Assembly: GCA_049601975.1 (NCBI GenBank)
Contig: JBMYRC010000004.1
Coordinates: forward strand, 1-64,000
DNA: 64,000 nt
Direction: 5' to 3'
Source: UBA6544 sp049601975
GTDB lineage: Bacteria > Pseudomonadota > Alphaproteobacteria > UBA8366
A program made the position numbers and the translations under genes. Below, in pieces: positions 16,293 to 25,218 of this stretch. Below the pieces are notes generated by a model. It did no database searches and was not told where the DNA came from. It was given only the letters and a program-made list of their open reading frames with translations. The number at the start of each line of letters is the position of its first letter. Positions within the stretch are counted from its first letter, which is position 1.

Positions 16293-18038
16293 ATGTTGAG
16301 GAACGAGCCTACCGCTTATTCGGTGGTCTGGCCGCGCGGAGAGAAAACTCAGGAGATCGCACCTCTCGCCAATCGTCTGGGCTCGCTGGAGGGCAAGACC
16401 GTCGGTTTCGTCTGGGACTATCTGTTTCGGGGCGATGAGATTTTTCCGCTCCTGGAAGAAGGTCTGAAACAGCGCTATCCGAAGATTAAGTTCGTCAATT
16501 ACGACGCCTTCGGCTCGACCCATGGCGGCGACGAGCACGCGGTTGTCGCGGGCCTTGCGGACAAGATGAAATCGACCGGGACTGACGCTATCATTTCTGG
16601 GATGGGTTGTTGAGGTAGCTGTACGCCCGCCGTGTTGCGGGCAAGCGCAGCTGCCGAAGAAGCCGGAGTACCTTCCTCCTCCCTCGTTTGTGAAGGGTTT
16701 GTAGGCCAAGCAGGCACGACTTCGTCCGGGCTTGGCATGCCGAACCTGCCGCTGGCCAAGGTGCCGGGGCATGTGGACGTGCAGACCGATGATGAATTGC
16801 GCGAAAACGTCCTCGACGTCACCGTCGACGAAGTCATCCGCAATTTGACTGAGCAACCGCCCGCCGCACAGGTGCTGCAGGAGCCGGCGCCAGGCGATGT
16901 ACTGTTCGAAGGGACCTTCGAGGAAGTGAATCGCTTGTTCCTGGAGAACGGCTGGACCGACGGTTTGCCCGTCGTCCCGCCGACCATGGATAAGATTGAG
17001 GAGTTCCTCGCCTTTACGGATCGGCAACCCCATGAAGTGTTGGGGAAGATGCTCCCGGATAACCGAGAAGCGACGATCTGGAATGTCGCGGTGAACGGCG
17101 TGATGGCGGGCTGTCGCCCGGAATACATGCCGATCCTGGTGGCTCTGGCGGAAGCCATGGCCGATGCCCGCTATGGGGTCGAGCACAGTGGCAACACGCC
17201 GGGGGCGGAGACGCTGATTGTGCTCAACGGGTCGCTTATCAAGGAACTGAACTTCAACTACGAGCAAGGCGCGTTGCGTGACGGCTTTCAGCCGAACACT
17301 AGTATCGGGCGTTTCTGGCGGCTTTATCTGAGGAATGTCGCTGGATTCCTGTTGCATGGGAATGACAAGGGAACGTTCGGCAATACCTGGCGAGTGGTCA
17401 TGGCGGAGAACGAGGATGCAATTCGCGACATGGGATGGACCACACTCGGCGAAGATGCAGGTGCGGCGAAGGGGGAAAATGCCATTACTATTTCCCGCTA
17501 TACCGGCGGTAACGTCATCGTCTCGGTCTTCGGCAATTCGGCCGACAGGGTGCTGCCCTATCTCGCCGATAGCCTGATCAAGCATACTGGTTGGGAGCTG
17601 TGCTTTACGGTGGGGATCGCGACTGGCACCTATCAGCCGCTTTTGGTGTTGAGCCCGATCATCGCCCAAGTGTTGGCGAAGTCCGGCCTGTCGAAGCAGG
17701 ATGTCCAGCAATGGCTGTTCGAGAATGCGCGGATTACGGCGGAGAAGTTCGAGAAATATATTGGTGAGTACACGAACTTCGTGCCGGGGCAACGCAAACT
17801 CTCGGATATGGTACGGTTGGGCCAAGCGCCGAAAGTGTTCGGCGAGTCCGATGACCCAAATCGTTTAGTGCCGTTGGTCTGCGTGCCGGAGGATATTCTG
17901 ATTGCGGTCTCCGGCGATCCGTTACGGACGAACTGCTATCTGTTCATCCACAACGGCATGTTGGGATACACGACGCCGAAGGGCATCGAATTGCCGACGG
18001 ATTGGAGTACTAAGCTAAGGGCGGCCCGGAATAGGTAG
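16293..18038 (+). CDS. UGSC-family selenoprotein, TGA at 16611-16613 read as selenocysteine
   Basis: One frame of 581 residues if the TGA at 16611-16613 is read as selenocysteine (residue 107). The two flanking open segments (16293-16613 and onward to 18038) are in the same frame without any other stop, and the junction reads ISGMGC-U-GSCTPAVLRA, the Cys-Sec-Gly-Ser-Cys motif that names the UGSC family. A SECIS-like hairpin follows at once (separate entry). Residues ~27-170 form the UGSC domain (TVGFVWDYLFRGDEIFPLL; THGGDEHAVVAGLADK); from ~188 comes a second domain (GTFEEVNRLFLENGWTDG, LPVVPPTMDKIEEFL, VNGVMAGCRPEYMPILVAL) that I cannot name. Cys106, Sec107 and Cys110 suggest a redox centre. 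ATG at 16293 has GGGAAGGAG upstream. Conventional annotation would split it into a 106-residue protein and an N-truncated hypothetical. Biochemical function is unknown. Confidence 0.88.
16611..16655 (+). promoter_or_regulatory. Bacterial SECIS-like hairpin directing Sec insertion
   Basis: Directly after the TGA (16611-16613): lower stem GGTAGCTG (16614-16621) with CAGCTGCC (16648-16655), eight pairs including one G-U; internal loop TAC / AAGCG; upper stem GCCCGC (16625-16630) with GCGGGC (16637-16642), six G-C pairs; apical loop CGTGTT (16631-16636) with a G in its first two bases. The loop starts 17 bases after the TGA. Loop G and distance fit the published bacterial SECIS pattern as I know it. 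Confidence 0.85.
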
Positions 18039-18053
18039 GGGCTGTCCCTCTGC

Positions 18054-18105
18054 ATTCGTCATTCCGGGTACAGGCTTTGCCCGTCCCCGAATGACGAATT
18101 TTTCT
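18054..18105 (+). terminator. Inverted repeat with T-run after the selenoprotein gene
   Basis: Perfect 11-base arms ATTCGTCATTC (18054-18064) and GAATGACGAAT (18089-18099) followed by a TTTTT run. It lies between the stop of the plus-strand selenoprotein gene and the stop of the convergent cupin gene. The loop is long (24 bases), so it may instead be a dispersed repeat reused as a terminator. Confidence 0.5.
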
Positions 18106-18181
18106 GTTGTCGTTCCATGACCTGCGGAGAAAATTCGAAATTTTGGCCTGAGCGGACCGCACGATCGATATGTCTGCGAAC

Positions 18182-18841
18182 TCATGCGGGCGGCAGATGC
18201 CCGCGCTTTACCCACAGTACACAGCCCTCGTCGCTCCAGGGCGCATGCTTGCTGCCGTCGGGCTGGCGCAACCACGTGCCGGATGGATAGACGCCGTGCT
18301 CGTCTTTGAGCACGCCTTTCAGGACCAGAACTTCTTCGCCACCGGGGTGGGGGTCGTGCTCGACTTTTGCACTCGGCTCAAACTTTACCAATCGGACGGT
18401 CTCATCGCCGAATTCGTGCAGCGCCATGGCGCTCAGTCCCGGCTTGCCACGGGGCACCCATTCGCCGGTATTGGTGTCGACCGCGAATTGGCGGTCGTCA
18501 CCGGGCTCGAACTGGCGCAGTTTCACGAGGATCGTGCAGCCGTCTTTACTGAACGGTGAGTGCCGCGTGCCGTCCGGGTTGCGAATATAGGTGCCGGCCG
18601 GATAGTCGCCGTGCTCATCGGAAAACACTCCCTCCAGGGCCAGAAACTCTTCGCCCATCGGGTGTTCGTGCTCCGGGAAGCCGCTGTTGGTGGCGTAGCG
18701 CACGATGGAAGTAGCACGCGCTTTTTCCTCGCCGATACGGTCCAACATCTTGCGCTCGACCCCGCCCGCCGGAGACGCGATCCACTCCATCGCGTTGGTG
18801 TCCCATTGGGCGCGTTTTGAAAAATCCGCGTGGAGCTTCAT
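18182..18841 (-). CDS. Double-cupin protein (ChrR-like cupin domains)
   Basis: A 219-residue bicupin. Two similar halves are visible: EHEHPMGEEFLALEGVFSDE...YPAGTYIRNPDGTRHSPFSKDGC (residues ~56-100) and DPHPGGEEVLVLKGVLKDE...YPSGTWLRQPDGSKHAPWSDEGC (~163-208). Each has the cupin metal motif HxHxxxEE or HPxGEE and a second His. The halves resemble the ChrR-type cupin, but no anti-sigma helical domain is present, so an enzyme or metal-dependent binding role is more likely. It is convergent with the selenoprotein gene. A ribosome-binding site (AAAGGATACGG) precedes the start. Confidence 0.82.
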   Translation of the reverse strand: MKLHADFSKRAQWDTNAMEWIASPAGGVERKMLDRIGEEKARATSIVRYATNSGFPEHEHPMGEEFLALEGVFSDEHGDYPAGTYIRNPDGTRHSPFSKDGCTILVKLRQFEPGDDRQFAVDTNTGEWVPRGKPGLSAMALHEFGDETVRLVKFEPSAKVEHDPHPGGEEVLVLKGVLKDEHGVYPSGTWLRQPDGSKHAPWSDEGCVLWVKRGHLPPA

Positions 18842-18866
18842 TTCCGTATCCTTTCGGTCGCAACAG

Positions 18867-19709
18867 CTATTTTTCTATGAGTTTCGGCGCTTGCGCCGGT
18901 CTCGATATTTTTGCCGTGGAGCGCAAGTCGCCGACGATTTTTTCGTACGCTTTACGGCCGAGTTCCTGGCGCAGTTTGGCTGCGACTTCGTTGAAGGGGG
19001 CGGCTTCTGCTTTGCGGCGTTCCTCCAATTTGATGATATGCCAGCCGAACTGTGTTTTGACTGGTGCCTTGGTGAATTCACCCGCCTTAAGCGCGAAGGC
19101 AGCTTTTGAGAATTCGGGCACCATCATCCCGTCGGAGAAAAACCCCAAATCGCCGCCCTTGGCGCTGGAAGGCCCGGTTGAGTGTTCCTTCGCGGCCGCG
19201 GCGAAATCACCTTTATCGCCCAGTTCCGCGATGATTTTCTTCGCTTCGGCTTCGGTTTTCACCAAGATGTGGCGTGCGCGGATTTCCTCGGGCCGTTTCG
19301 CACCTGCGATTTGTTCGCGGTATGCGGCCTTCAGTGCATCGTCGGTCAATTGCTCACCAATTTTAGTCTCAAGATACATTTGCTGGAGAACGCCGTCGGA
19401 AAGCACCTTGATCCGCCGTTTGACCTCCGCCGTTTCCGCCAATCCGCTTTTGCGCGCGGCGTTCGAGACCAAGGTTTGCTCGATCAACCGTTCGACGATC
19501 TGATCGGCCATTTGGCCCAATCCGGCTTGGCGGTATTGTTCGGGCAGTGTCTGAAAAAGCGCCACCACATCCGAAGAATATATATTCTCTCCATCGACGG
19601 TGGCGACGATGACTTTTTCTTTGGCCGCGGTCGGCGCGGTTTGCGCGGCAGCGGGAAAGGCAATGAACGGCACGACCGCCATTGCGGCGGTGATTATGGC
19701 ACGCTTCAT
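18867..19709 (-). CDS. Periplasmic parvulin-type peptidyl-prolyl isomerase
   Basis: PPIase of the PpiC/SurA group, 280 residues, exported by an N-terminal signal peptide (MKRAIITAAMAVVPFIAFPAAAQ, cleavage expected after the AAA-Q region). A SurA-like N-terminal helical domain follows (VDGENIYSSDVVALFQTLPEQ), then one parvulin domain from RARHILVKTEAEAKK to GGDLGFFSDGMMVPEFSKAAF and FGWHIIKLEERR. It helps fold outer-membrane and periplasmic proteins. The start at 19709 has AAAGGAACAT upstream; the longer frame to 19769 has no support. Confidence 0.9.
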   Translation of the reverse strand: MKRAIITAAMAVVPFIAFPAAAQTAPTAAKEKVIVATVDGENIYSSDVVALFQTLPEQYRQAGLGQMADQIVERLIEQTLVSNAARKSGLAETAEVKRRIKVLSDGVLQQMYLETKIGEQLTDDALKAAYREQIAGAKRPEEIRARHILVKTEAEAKKIIAELGDKGDFAAAAKEHSTGPSSAKGGDLGFFSDGMMVPEFSKAAFALKAGEFTKAPVKTQFGWHIIKLEERRKAEAAPFNEVAAKLRQELGRKAYEKIVGDLRSTAKISRPAQAPKLIEK

Positions 19710-19810
19710 GAGATGTTCCTTTAAAATGCAAATTTTTGCGGAGTGTCGCAGAGATGGGCAGTGCTGCAAATAAATTCCAGCACCGGCTCACTGTTTTGTG
19801 TTTGTCTGGG

Positions 19811-20557
19811 TTAATTCACGTTCACGGCGTCGCCGAGCACGTAACCGATTTCGTCATTTATCACGAGGTCAGCGTGGCTGTCATGCTCTGTTTCGTCCCG
19901 ATTCAGAATTGCGTAAGTAGCACCGTTCCGCTTTGCCATGAGTGGGAACCCCGCGGCCGGATAGACGACCAAGGAAGACCCGATGGAGATCATTAGATCG
20001 CAGGCCATGGTTTCGATCTCTGCCGCGCGCATGGCGTCCTCCGGCATTTGCTGTCCGAAAGAAATCGTCGCTGTTTTCACATAAGGGCTAGCGCAGTTCT
20101 TACATTTGGGCAGGGTCTCGTCCCGCGCGAAAGGTTCCAGAATTTCGCTAAGCTTGTGCCTTTCCCCGCAATCGAGACAATGGGCGTATGTGGAATTTCC
20201 GTGCAGTTCGATCACCTTCTCGTCCGGCACGCCCGAGGTCTGATGCAGGCCGTCGATATTCTGAGTGATGACGGCCGAAATTTTGCCTTCGCGCACTAAT
20301 TTTTCGACCGCGCGGTGACCGCGATTCGGCGTCGCCTTTTGCATGGTTTTGTCGGTCTCGATCTTGCGCCGCCAGGTCTCGCGCCGCATTTCCTCGGAAT
20401 CCATGAAATCCTGAAAATACACCGGCTTAAATTTGTCCCAAACACCCCCAGGGCTGCGGAAATCTGGGATACCGGATTCAGTGCTGATACCAGCTCCGGT
20501 GAAGACAACGACCCGGTTTGCGGTCTCGATTAATTCCTTTAGCTGATCGGCGTACAT
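19811..20557 (-). CDS. NAD-dependent protein deacylase (sirtuin)
   Basis: Sir2-family enzyme of 248 residues. NAD site: VVFTGAGISTESGIPDFRSP; catalytic segment: ITQNIDGLHQ and VIELHGNSTYAHC with the catalytic His; zinc ligands: CLDCG and CKNC, four cysteines in two pairs; C-terminal Rossmann part ISIGSSLVVYPAAGFP. It removes acetyl or other acyl groups from lysines in the cytosol and releases nicotinamide. I chose the ATG at 20557, which has AGAGGAACGAC upstream; ATGs at 20572 and 20590 are possible. Its neighbours include a nicotinate phosphoribosyltransferase gene, a loose NAD theme only. Confidence 0.9.
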   Translation of the reverse strand: MYADQLKELIETANRVVVFTGAGISTESGIPDFRSPGGVWDKFKPVYFQDFMDSEEMRRETWRRKIETDKTMQKATPNRGHRAVEKLVREGKISAVITQNIDGLHQTSGVPDEKVIELHGNSTYAHCLDCGERHKLSEILEPFARDETLPKCKNCASPYVKTATISFGQQMPEDAMRAAEIETMACDLMISIGSSLVVYPAAGFPLMAKRNGATYAILNRDETEHDSHADLVINDEIGYVLGDAVNVN

Positions 20558-20714
20558 GTCGTTCCTCTGCATGCTTTCTTCAAAAGCCAATCACGACTGA
20601 ATTAAGGGGACAAGCGGTGATTTATATTCGTTCTGGAAATTCAAGGGGTTTGGGCGTAAATGTACGGCCAATGGCGGGGTCTTAACCGCTGACACGATAC
20701 ATATGGGGACTATT

Positions 20715-22103
20715 ATGGCTCGGGATTGGACGCCGGAATCTTGGCGCGGATTGCCGATTCTCCAGGTGCCGGATTATCCGGATCAGGTGAAATTGGACGC
20801 CGCGGAAAACACGCTCAGAGCGCAACCGCCGTTGGTATTTGCCGGCGAGGCTCGGAAACTCAAAGCAAACCTTGCACGGGTGTCCGAGGGTAAGGCCTTT
20901 TTGCTGCAGGGGGGCGATTGCGCGGAGAGTTTCGCGGAATTCAGCGCGAACAACATCCGCGATACCTTCAAGGTATTGCTTCAGATGGCGGTTGTCCTGA
21001 CGTTTGCCGCTTCTTGTCCCGTCGTGAAGGTCGGACGGATGGCGGGTCAATTCGCCAAGCCCCGCTCGGATCCGAACGAGGTCCAGGGCGACATGTCTCT
21101 GCCGAGCTATCGCGGCGATATCGTTAATAATATTGAGTTCCTACCGGAAGCACGTGAGCCCGATCCAAGTCGCATGGTGCAAGCTTACAATCAGGCATCT
21201 GCGACATTGAATCTGTTGCGCGCCTTCGCACAAGGCGGTTTCGCGGACTTGCATCAAGTGCATCGCTGGACGCTCGACTTTGTGGACGGAAGCCCCCAGG
21301 GTGAGGAATACCGTGAGCTTGCGACCCGTATCGGTGAATCGCTCGAATTCATGGAAGCGTGCGGGATCACGGCGGAAGTCGTGCCGCAAATGCGCGAGAC
21401 GGAATTCTATACCAGCCACGAAGCGCTGTTGCTCTGGTACGAGGAAGCGTTGACCCGCGAGGATAGTCTGACCGGTGAGTGGTACGACTGTTCGGCGCAT
21501 ATGCTCTGGATCGGCGACCGAACTCGTCAGTTGGACAGCGCGCATGTTGAGTATCTGCGCGGTGTCAAAAATCCGATTGGTGTGAAATGTGGCCCTACAT
21601 CGGATCCCGACGAGCTGCTTCGCTTGATCGACATCCTCAACCCGGAGAATGAAGCGGGTCGCTTGACCCTGATTTCACGGATGGGACATCAGAATGTCGA
21701 GAAGCACCTGCCGAACCTAATCCGCTCAGTCGAGCGCGAGGGTGCGAAAGTCGTTTGGTCTTGCGATCCAATGCACGGTAATACGATTAAGGCACCGAGC
21801 GGCTACAAGACACGGCCCTTCGATCAAATCCTCGAAGAGGTGCGGCGCGTATTCGATGTGCATCAAGCGGAAGGCACCTATGCCGGTGGCGTCCATTTCG
21901 AGATGACGGGACAGGATGTGACGGAATGCTTGGGTGGTGCGCAGGCGATCAGCGACGATTCATTGTCGCAACGCTATCACACCCATTGCGATCCACGCCT
22001 CAATGCCAGTCAGGCCTTGGAACTAGCGTTCCTGGTCGCGGACTCGCTCAAGGGTTTGCGGAACGGTGTTGCCGCGAATGGAGAGACGGCCGTCGCGTCG
22101 TGA
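20715..22103 (+). CDS. aroF: 3-deoxy-7-phosphoheptulonate (DAHP) synthase, class II
   Basis: First enzyme of the shikimate pathway: condenses phosphoenolpyruvate with erythrose 4-phosphate. At 462 residues it has the plant/Mycobacterium-type class II length. Seen: WTPESWRGLPILQVPDYPD at the start, LLQGGDCAESFAEF with the metal-binding Cys, GRMAGQFAKPRS, SCDPMHGNTIKAPSGYKTR and GGVHFEMTGQDVTECLGG. Start at 20715 (GGGGAC upstream); an ATG four codons earlier has no ribosome-binding site. The gene symbol follows common use for this class and is not certain. Confidence 0.93.
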   Translation: MARDWTPESWRGLPILQVPDYPDQVKLDAAENTLRAQPPLVFAGEARKLKANLARVSEGKAFLLQGGDCAESFAEFSANNIRDTFKVLLQMAVVLTFAASCPVVKVGRMAGQFAKPRSDPNEVQGDMSLPSYRGDIVNNIEFLPEAREPDPSRMVQAYNQASATLNLLRAFAQGGFADLHQVHRWTLDFVDGSPQGEEYRELATRIGESLEFMEACGITAEVVPQMRETEFYTSHEALLLWYEEALTREDSLTGEWYDCSAHMLWIGDRTRQLDSAHVEYLRGVKNPIGVKCGPTSDPDELLRLIDILNPENEAGRLTLISRMGHQNVEKHLPNLIRSVEREGAKVVWSCDPMHGNTIKAPSGYKTRPFDQILEEVRRVFDVHQAEGTYAGGVHFEMTGQDVTECLGGAQAISDDSLSQRYHTHCDPRLNASQALELAFLVADSLKGLRNGVAANGETAVAS

Positions 22104-22154
22104 CGGCGGGTTGCTTGAGTTAACCGGAGCGCGCATGTTGCGCCGGAGGGTGCG

Positions 22155-23276
22155 ATGACGGTGAAGCCGGATGAAATCAGCCGCTGGGCCGACGTCTATT
22201 TTAATCGGACAAAGCGGACGGTCGAGAAGTTCGGCGACGTTTCCGTGACCTATGCGATATTCATGCGGCGACCGGTGGTCTCGGCCCCGAAGCTTGCGAT
22301 TGATTGGCTGAACGAGGTCGCGGCAGCGCGCGGCGCCACATTCAAGATCGAGTTGACCCATGACGAGGGCCGCTGGGTCGGCGCCGGTGAACCTTTAATG
22401 TTTATCAGCGGGCCGTTTGCCCATCTCGTCGATCTCGAGACTCTACTTTTGCAAAAGATCGGCCCGCCTTGTGTGGCTGCCTGGAACGCCTACACAATGT
22501 GTATGGATTTGCCGAACGTGGCCTTTTTGGCGATGGATGCGCGTCATTGCGCCGGGACGGAAATGGCGGAAATGATGGCCTATGCTGCCTCTGTCGGCTC
22601 GGCGCGGGCACGTCGGAAGGGCGATTCCGTGCAAGGATTCATCGGCAATGCGACCGATGCGACTGCGCATTACTACGGCCGAGAAGCTGGGCTGGGGACA
22701 ATGCCCCACGCGTTGATCGGCTACGCGGGTTCGACCCTCCGCGCGGCGGAAATGTTCCATGATACGTTTCCCGGCGAGGACATCACGGTGCTGGTCGACT
22801 ATTTCGGCAAAGAGGTCAGCGACGCCATCACAGTCTGCGAACGGTTCCCCGATATGGCGTCCGAAGGTCGGCTCGCGTTTCGCCTGGATACGCCGGGTGG
22901 GCGGTTCTGCGAAGGATTGGATCCAGCGGCATCCTATGCGGTACTCGACCGAAATGTTCCCGAAGCCATTAGAGGCTATCGGACGGAGACCGAGTTACGC
23001 CACTTAATTGGACCCGGCGTCACCGTGGCTGCGGCCTGGTATTTGCGGGAATCTTTGGACGAGGCCGGTTTTGCAAACGCGAAAATTGTTTGTTCCAGTG
23101 GTTTCAGCCCCGAGAAATGTAACGCCTTCGCCATCGGCGAAGCACCAGTTGATGTCATCGGTACGGGAAGTTTTTTGCCGGAGCGTTGGACGGAAACCTA
23201 TGCCACCGCCGATATCGTGGCGTATGACGGCGTGCCGCGCGTGAAGGTTGGTCGTGAGTTCCTGCTGCGGCGCTAG
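22155..23276 (+). CDS. pncB: Nicotinate phosphoribosyltransferase-family protein
   Basis: A 373-residue enzyme of the NAPRTase fold, which makes nicotinate mononucleotide in NAD salvage. Seen: YFNRTKRTVEKFGD near the start, the invariant segment ARHCAGTEMAEMMAYA, FIGNATDATAHYYGREAGLGTMPHALIG, and VDYFGKEVSDAITVCERF; the end GTGSFLPERW holds the phosphate-binding G-G segment. The sequence is shorter than E. coli PncB and belongs to the branch annotated as nicotinate phosphoribosyltransferase in Rhodospirillales. Its TAG stop shares the palindrome CTAG with the stop of the convergent outer-membrane pseudogene. Confidence 0.83.
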   Translation: MTVKPDEISRWADVYFNRTKRTVEKFGDVSVTYAIFMRRPVVSAPKLAIDWLNEVAAARGATFKIELTHDEGRWVGAGEPLMFISGPFAHLVDLETLLLQKIGPPCVAAWNAYTMCMDLPNVAFLAMDARHCAGTEMAEMMAYAASVGSARARRKGDSVQGFIGNATDATAHYYGREAGLGTMPHALIGYAGSTLRAAEMFHDTFPGEDITVLVDYFGKEVSDAITVCERFPDMASEGRLAFRLDTPGGRFCEGLDPAASYAVLDRNVPEAIRGYRTETELRHLIGPGVTVAAAWYLRESLDEAGFANAKIVCSSGFSPEKCNAFAIGEAPVDVIGTGSFLPERWTETYATADIVAYDGVPRVKVGREFLLRR

Positions 23277-24467
23277 AAAAACCGCGAGACGCGAAAGTTG
23301 AAGAAGCTATCCCGCTTGAAGGGTGCAAAGGCGTTCGCCGGATCCACATTGACCAAAAAGCGGGCCTCCGCCTCTACCTTCCAACTGTCGCCGATGCGGC
23401 GCTCGGCCTCTACAAATAGCGAAGAAGTACCGTCGTCCATATCCGCGACGATTCCGGCCAAGGCTTGAGTGTCGTCGATATCATTGAGCGCCTAGCGGGT
23501 TCCGACAAACACGTCGTTATTGAATGCCGTCGATGGGGTCGAGGCCGGGTCCCGGCCATTGTGATGGTTCTCCATGAGAAATCCGAGATCGGAAACACTC
23601 TCGGAGATTTGAAAGAAGGTATATTCGAACCCGCCAACCATAGCGGCGAAGGCGCTTCCGTGTTCCTCGCGGAGAATTCCTTCAAATTTCCACAGCCATT
23701 CCACGTTCGTATATTGAAGATCGACGCCGGCTTGGGTGATTAGATCGTAATGAGGGATATGCCGTGCCTCGTCAGCACTGAGAGGAAGACGCGCTTCCCG
23801 ACTTAGTCCGTGAAATCCGGAAAACCCGATGTCCCAGTCGCCCTCAACTTGCGAGTACCGGGTGGTGAAATCCACATGGGCGTTGCCTTGGCCTGTCTCC
23901 AGGATGGCTGCGTTCTCGCTGACGGGTTGCGCTGTTCTGAGCCGCTTTTTGGCGTCAAAAAAAAGTGCGTTCGCGGAATTCTGGCAAAATAAAGACGTCC
24001 TACCGGCCCCAACCCTTTTGCACACCTACGTTCAGCATCGGTTGGCCGAGCTTATCTTTTTCATCGGTGTCTTCTGAAAGGGCAATTTGGTTGATGATAT
24101 CAACCGAGTGGCGGGATTCGGCGACCCCCCAGAAGACCTTGTTGGCACCCACCAGAAAATCCCAGTCACCGCTACGGGTCGAGATATAGGCCTCTCGGAT
24201 GCCGACATGACTGCGGTCTGAATTGCGGCCCGTCAAACGAGTGAACGGGGAAACGTTGCCTTCACTGCGATAGCGCAGTTTGGGCGAAAGTATGGGTGAG
24301 GGCTCGGCACCCGACAGCTGAGCATCGAAAGACGAGGTTTGCGGGAACCAACGAACCTCGCTCGCGATAAATCCGGAGACGCTGGTCTCGCCCGCCGCTG
24401 GCAGGCTCCGGAGCAATAGGCTACTCAGGACACCCAACCATCCAAAGTTTTTGACGACTGGGTTCAT
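23273..24467 (-). pseudogene. Outer-membrane protein of the RND exporter cluster, broken
   Basis: Third gene of the decayed exporter operon. It begins at 24467 (ATGA overlap with the lipoprotein-sorting remnant) with a signal-peptide-like start (LGVLSSLLLRSLPAAGE) and reads as a beta-barrel protein (SGDWDFLVGANKVFWGVAESR; WDIGFSGFHGLSREARLPL; VEAERRIGDSWKVEAEARF). Breaks seen: TAG at 24000-24002, a frameshift at an A8 run (23957-23964), TAG at 23492-23494; the last frame continues to TAG at 23273-23275. Each downstream piece continues the expected family sequence, so this was one gene of about 395 codons. Family known only as the hypothetical outer-membrane partner of this RND type. Confidence 0.75.
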
Positions 24468-25218
24468 CGCAACCGCTTCAGAATACTTTTGGAGAAGTCG
24501 TGGTCGCGTTGGCCGGTCTTGAATGCGTAGTCGCTAAAGCGCAGGTCGGTGCTTTTGCGGGTTTGATGGTTGGTCATAGAAAGCAGGCGGGAGCGCCAAT
24601 ACTTGCCGTCGTATTGTTTCCTTTCCTTTTGCGCCAACGTCTTCAGTAAATCGTAGCGGCGATCAAAGAATTCGACCTTGCGGACCTGGTAATCCTTCTG
24701 GTCGATCTCGGGCGAGCTGCCGTGAGTAACCGGAATGCTCGTAGCGTGGTTTTCGTTCGACCACATGGCAGGTCAGCTCACCACAGGATTCTGATCTAAT
24801 ATAGCGATAGGAGTACTTATTGAGCTCCAGCGCCGTGAAATACTCGAAAGCAAATTCGCTGCCGACGAAAGGGCCGGACTTGTTGACTGAAGTAATTCGT
24901 TTGACCCACTTCAGTGCCGGCAGATATAGCCATTGATTGTCCGCGTGCAAATTTTTGGCGTGAGAAAGCGGGGCGGTGCCGTCGATATCGGCGGGGCTAT
25001 CGAAGATGATGATGTTTTTATCACCGACCTGTTCGTCCGGAACCTCGAGAGTGTTCAGGATAAGGGTCCGCGTCACTTCGCGGCCCGCAGCGTTTCGCAA
25101 CACCATTTTCATTTTCACCCGGCTTTCGGTGAAACCCCGGTCCGAGCGGTCGCTGCGCGCCGCGATGGAGAAACTTTTTTCTTCGATGGTCTCGGCGCTT
25201 GTCTGAGCCGAGACTGGA
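24464..25218 (-). pseudogene. Outer membrane lipoprotein-sorting (LolA-like) protein, broken
   Basis: Second gene of the decayed operon. The frame starting near 25218 lacks a start codon and signal sequence and reads DRGFTESRVKMKMVLRN, IIIFDSPADIDGTAPLSH, QWLYLPALKWVKRI, NKSGPFVGSEFAFEYF, all typical of the lipoprotein-sorting family that accompanies RND exporters. At about 24715 it frameshifts; the rest (DYQVRKVEFFDRRYDLL, KYWRSRLLSMTNHQT, RDHDFSKSILKRL) continues in another frame to TGA at 24464. Its 5' end is fused to the truncated RND gene by a deletion at about 25218. Confidence 0.78.

Noticed and set aside
16269..17825. Long open frame on the minus strand opposite the selenoprotein gene
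   Set aside because: It mirrors the codon bias of the plus-strand gene and has no recognisable domain or ribosome-binding site.
18182..18841. Reading the double cupin as an anti-sigma factor of the ChrR type
   Set aside because: No N-terminal zinc-binding anti-sigma domain and no sigma factor gene nearby; only the cupin fold is shared.
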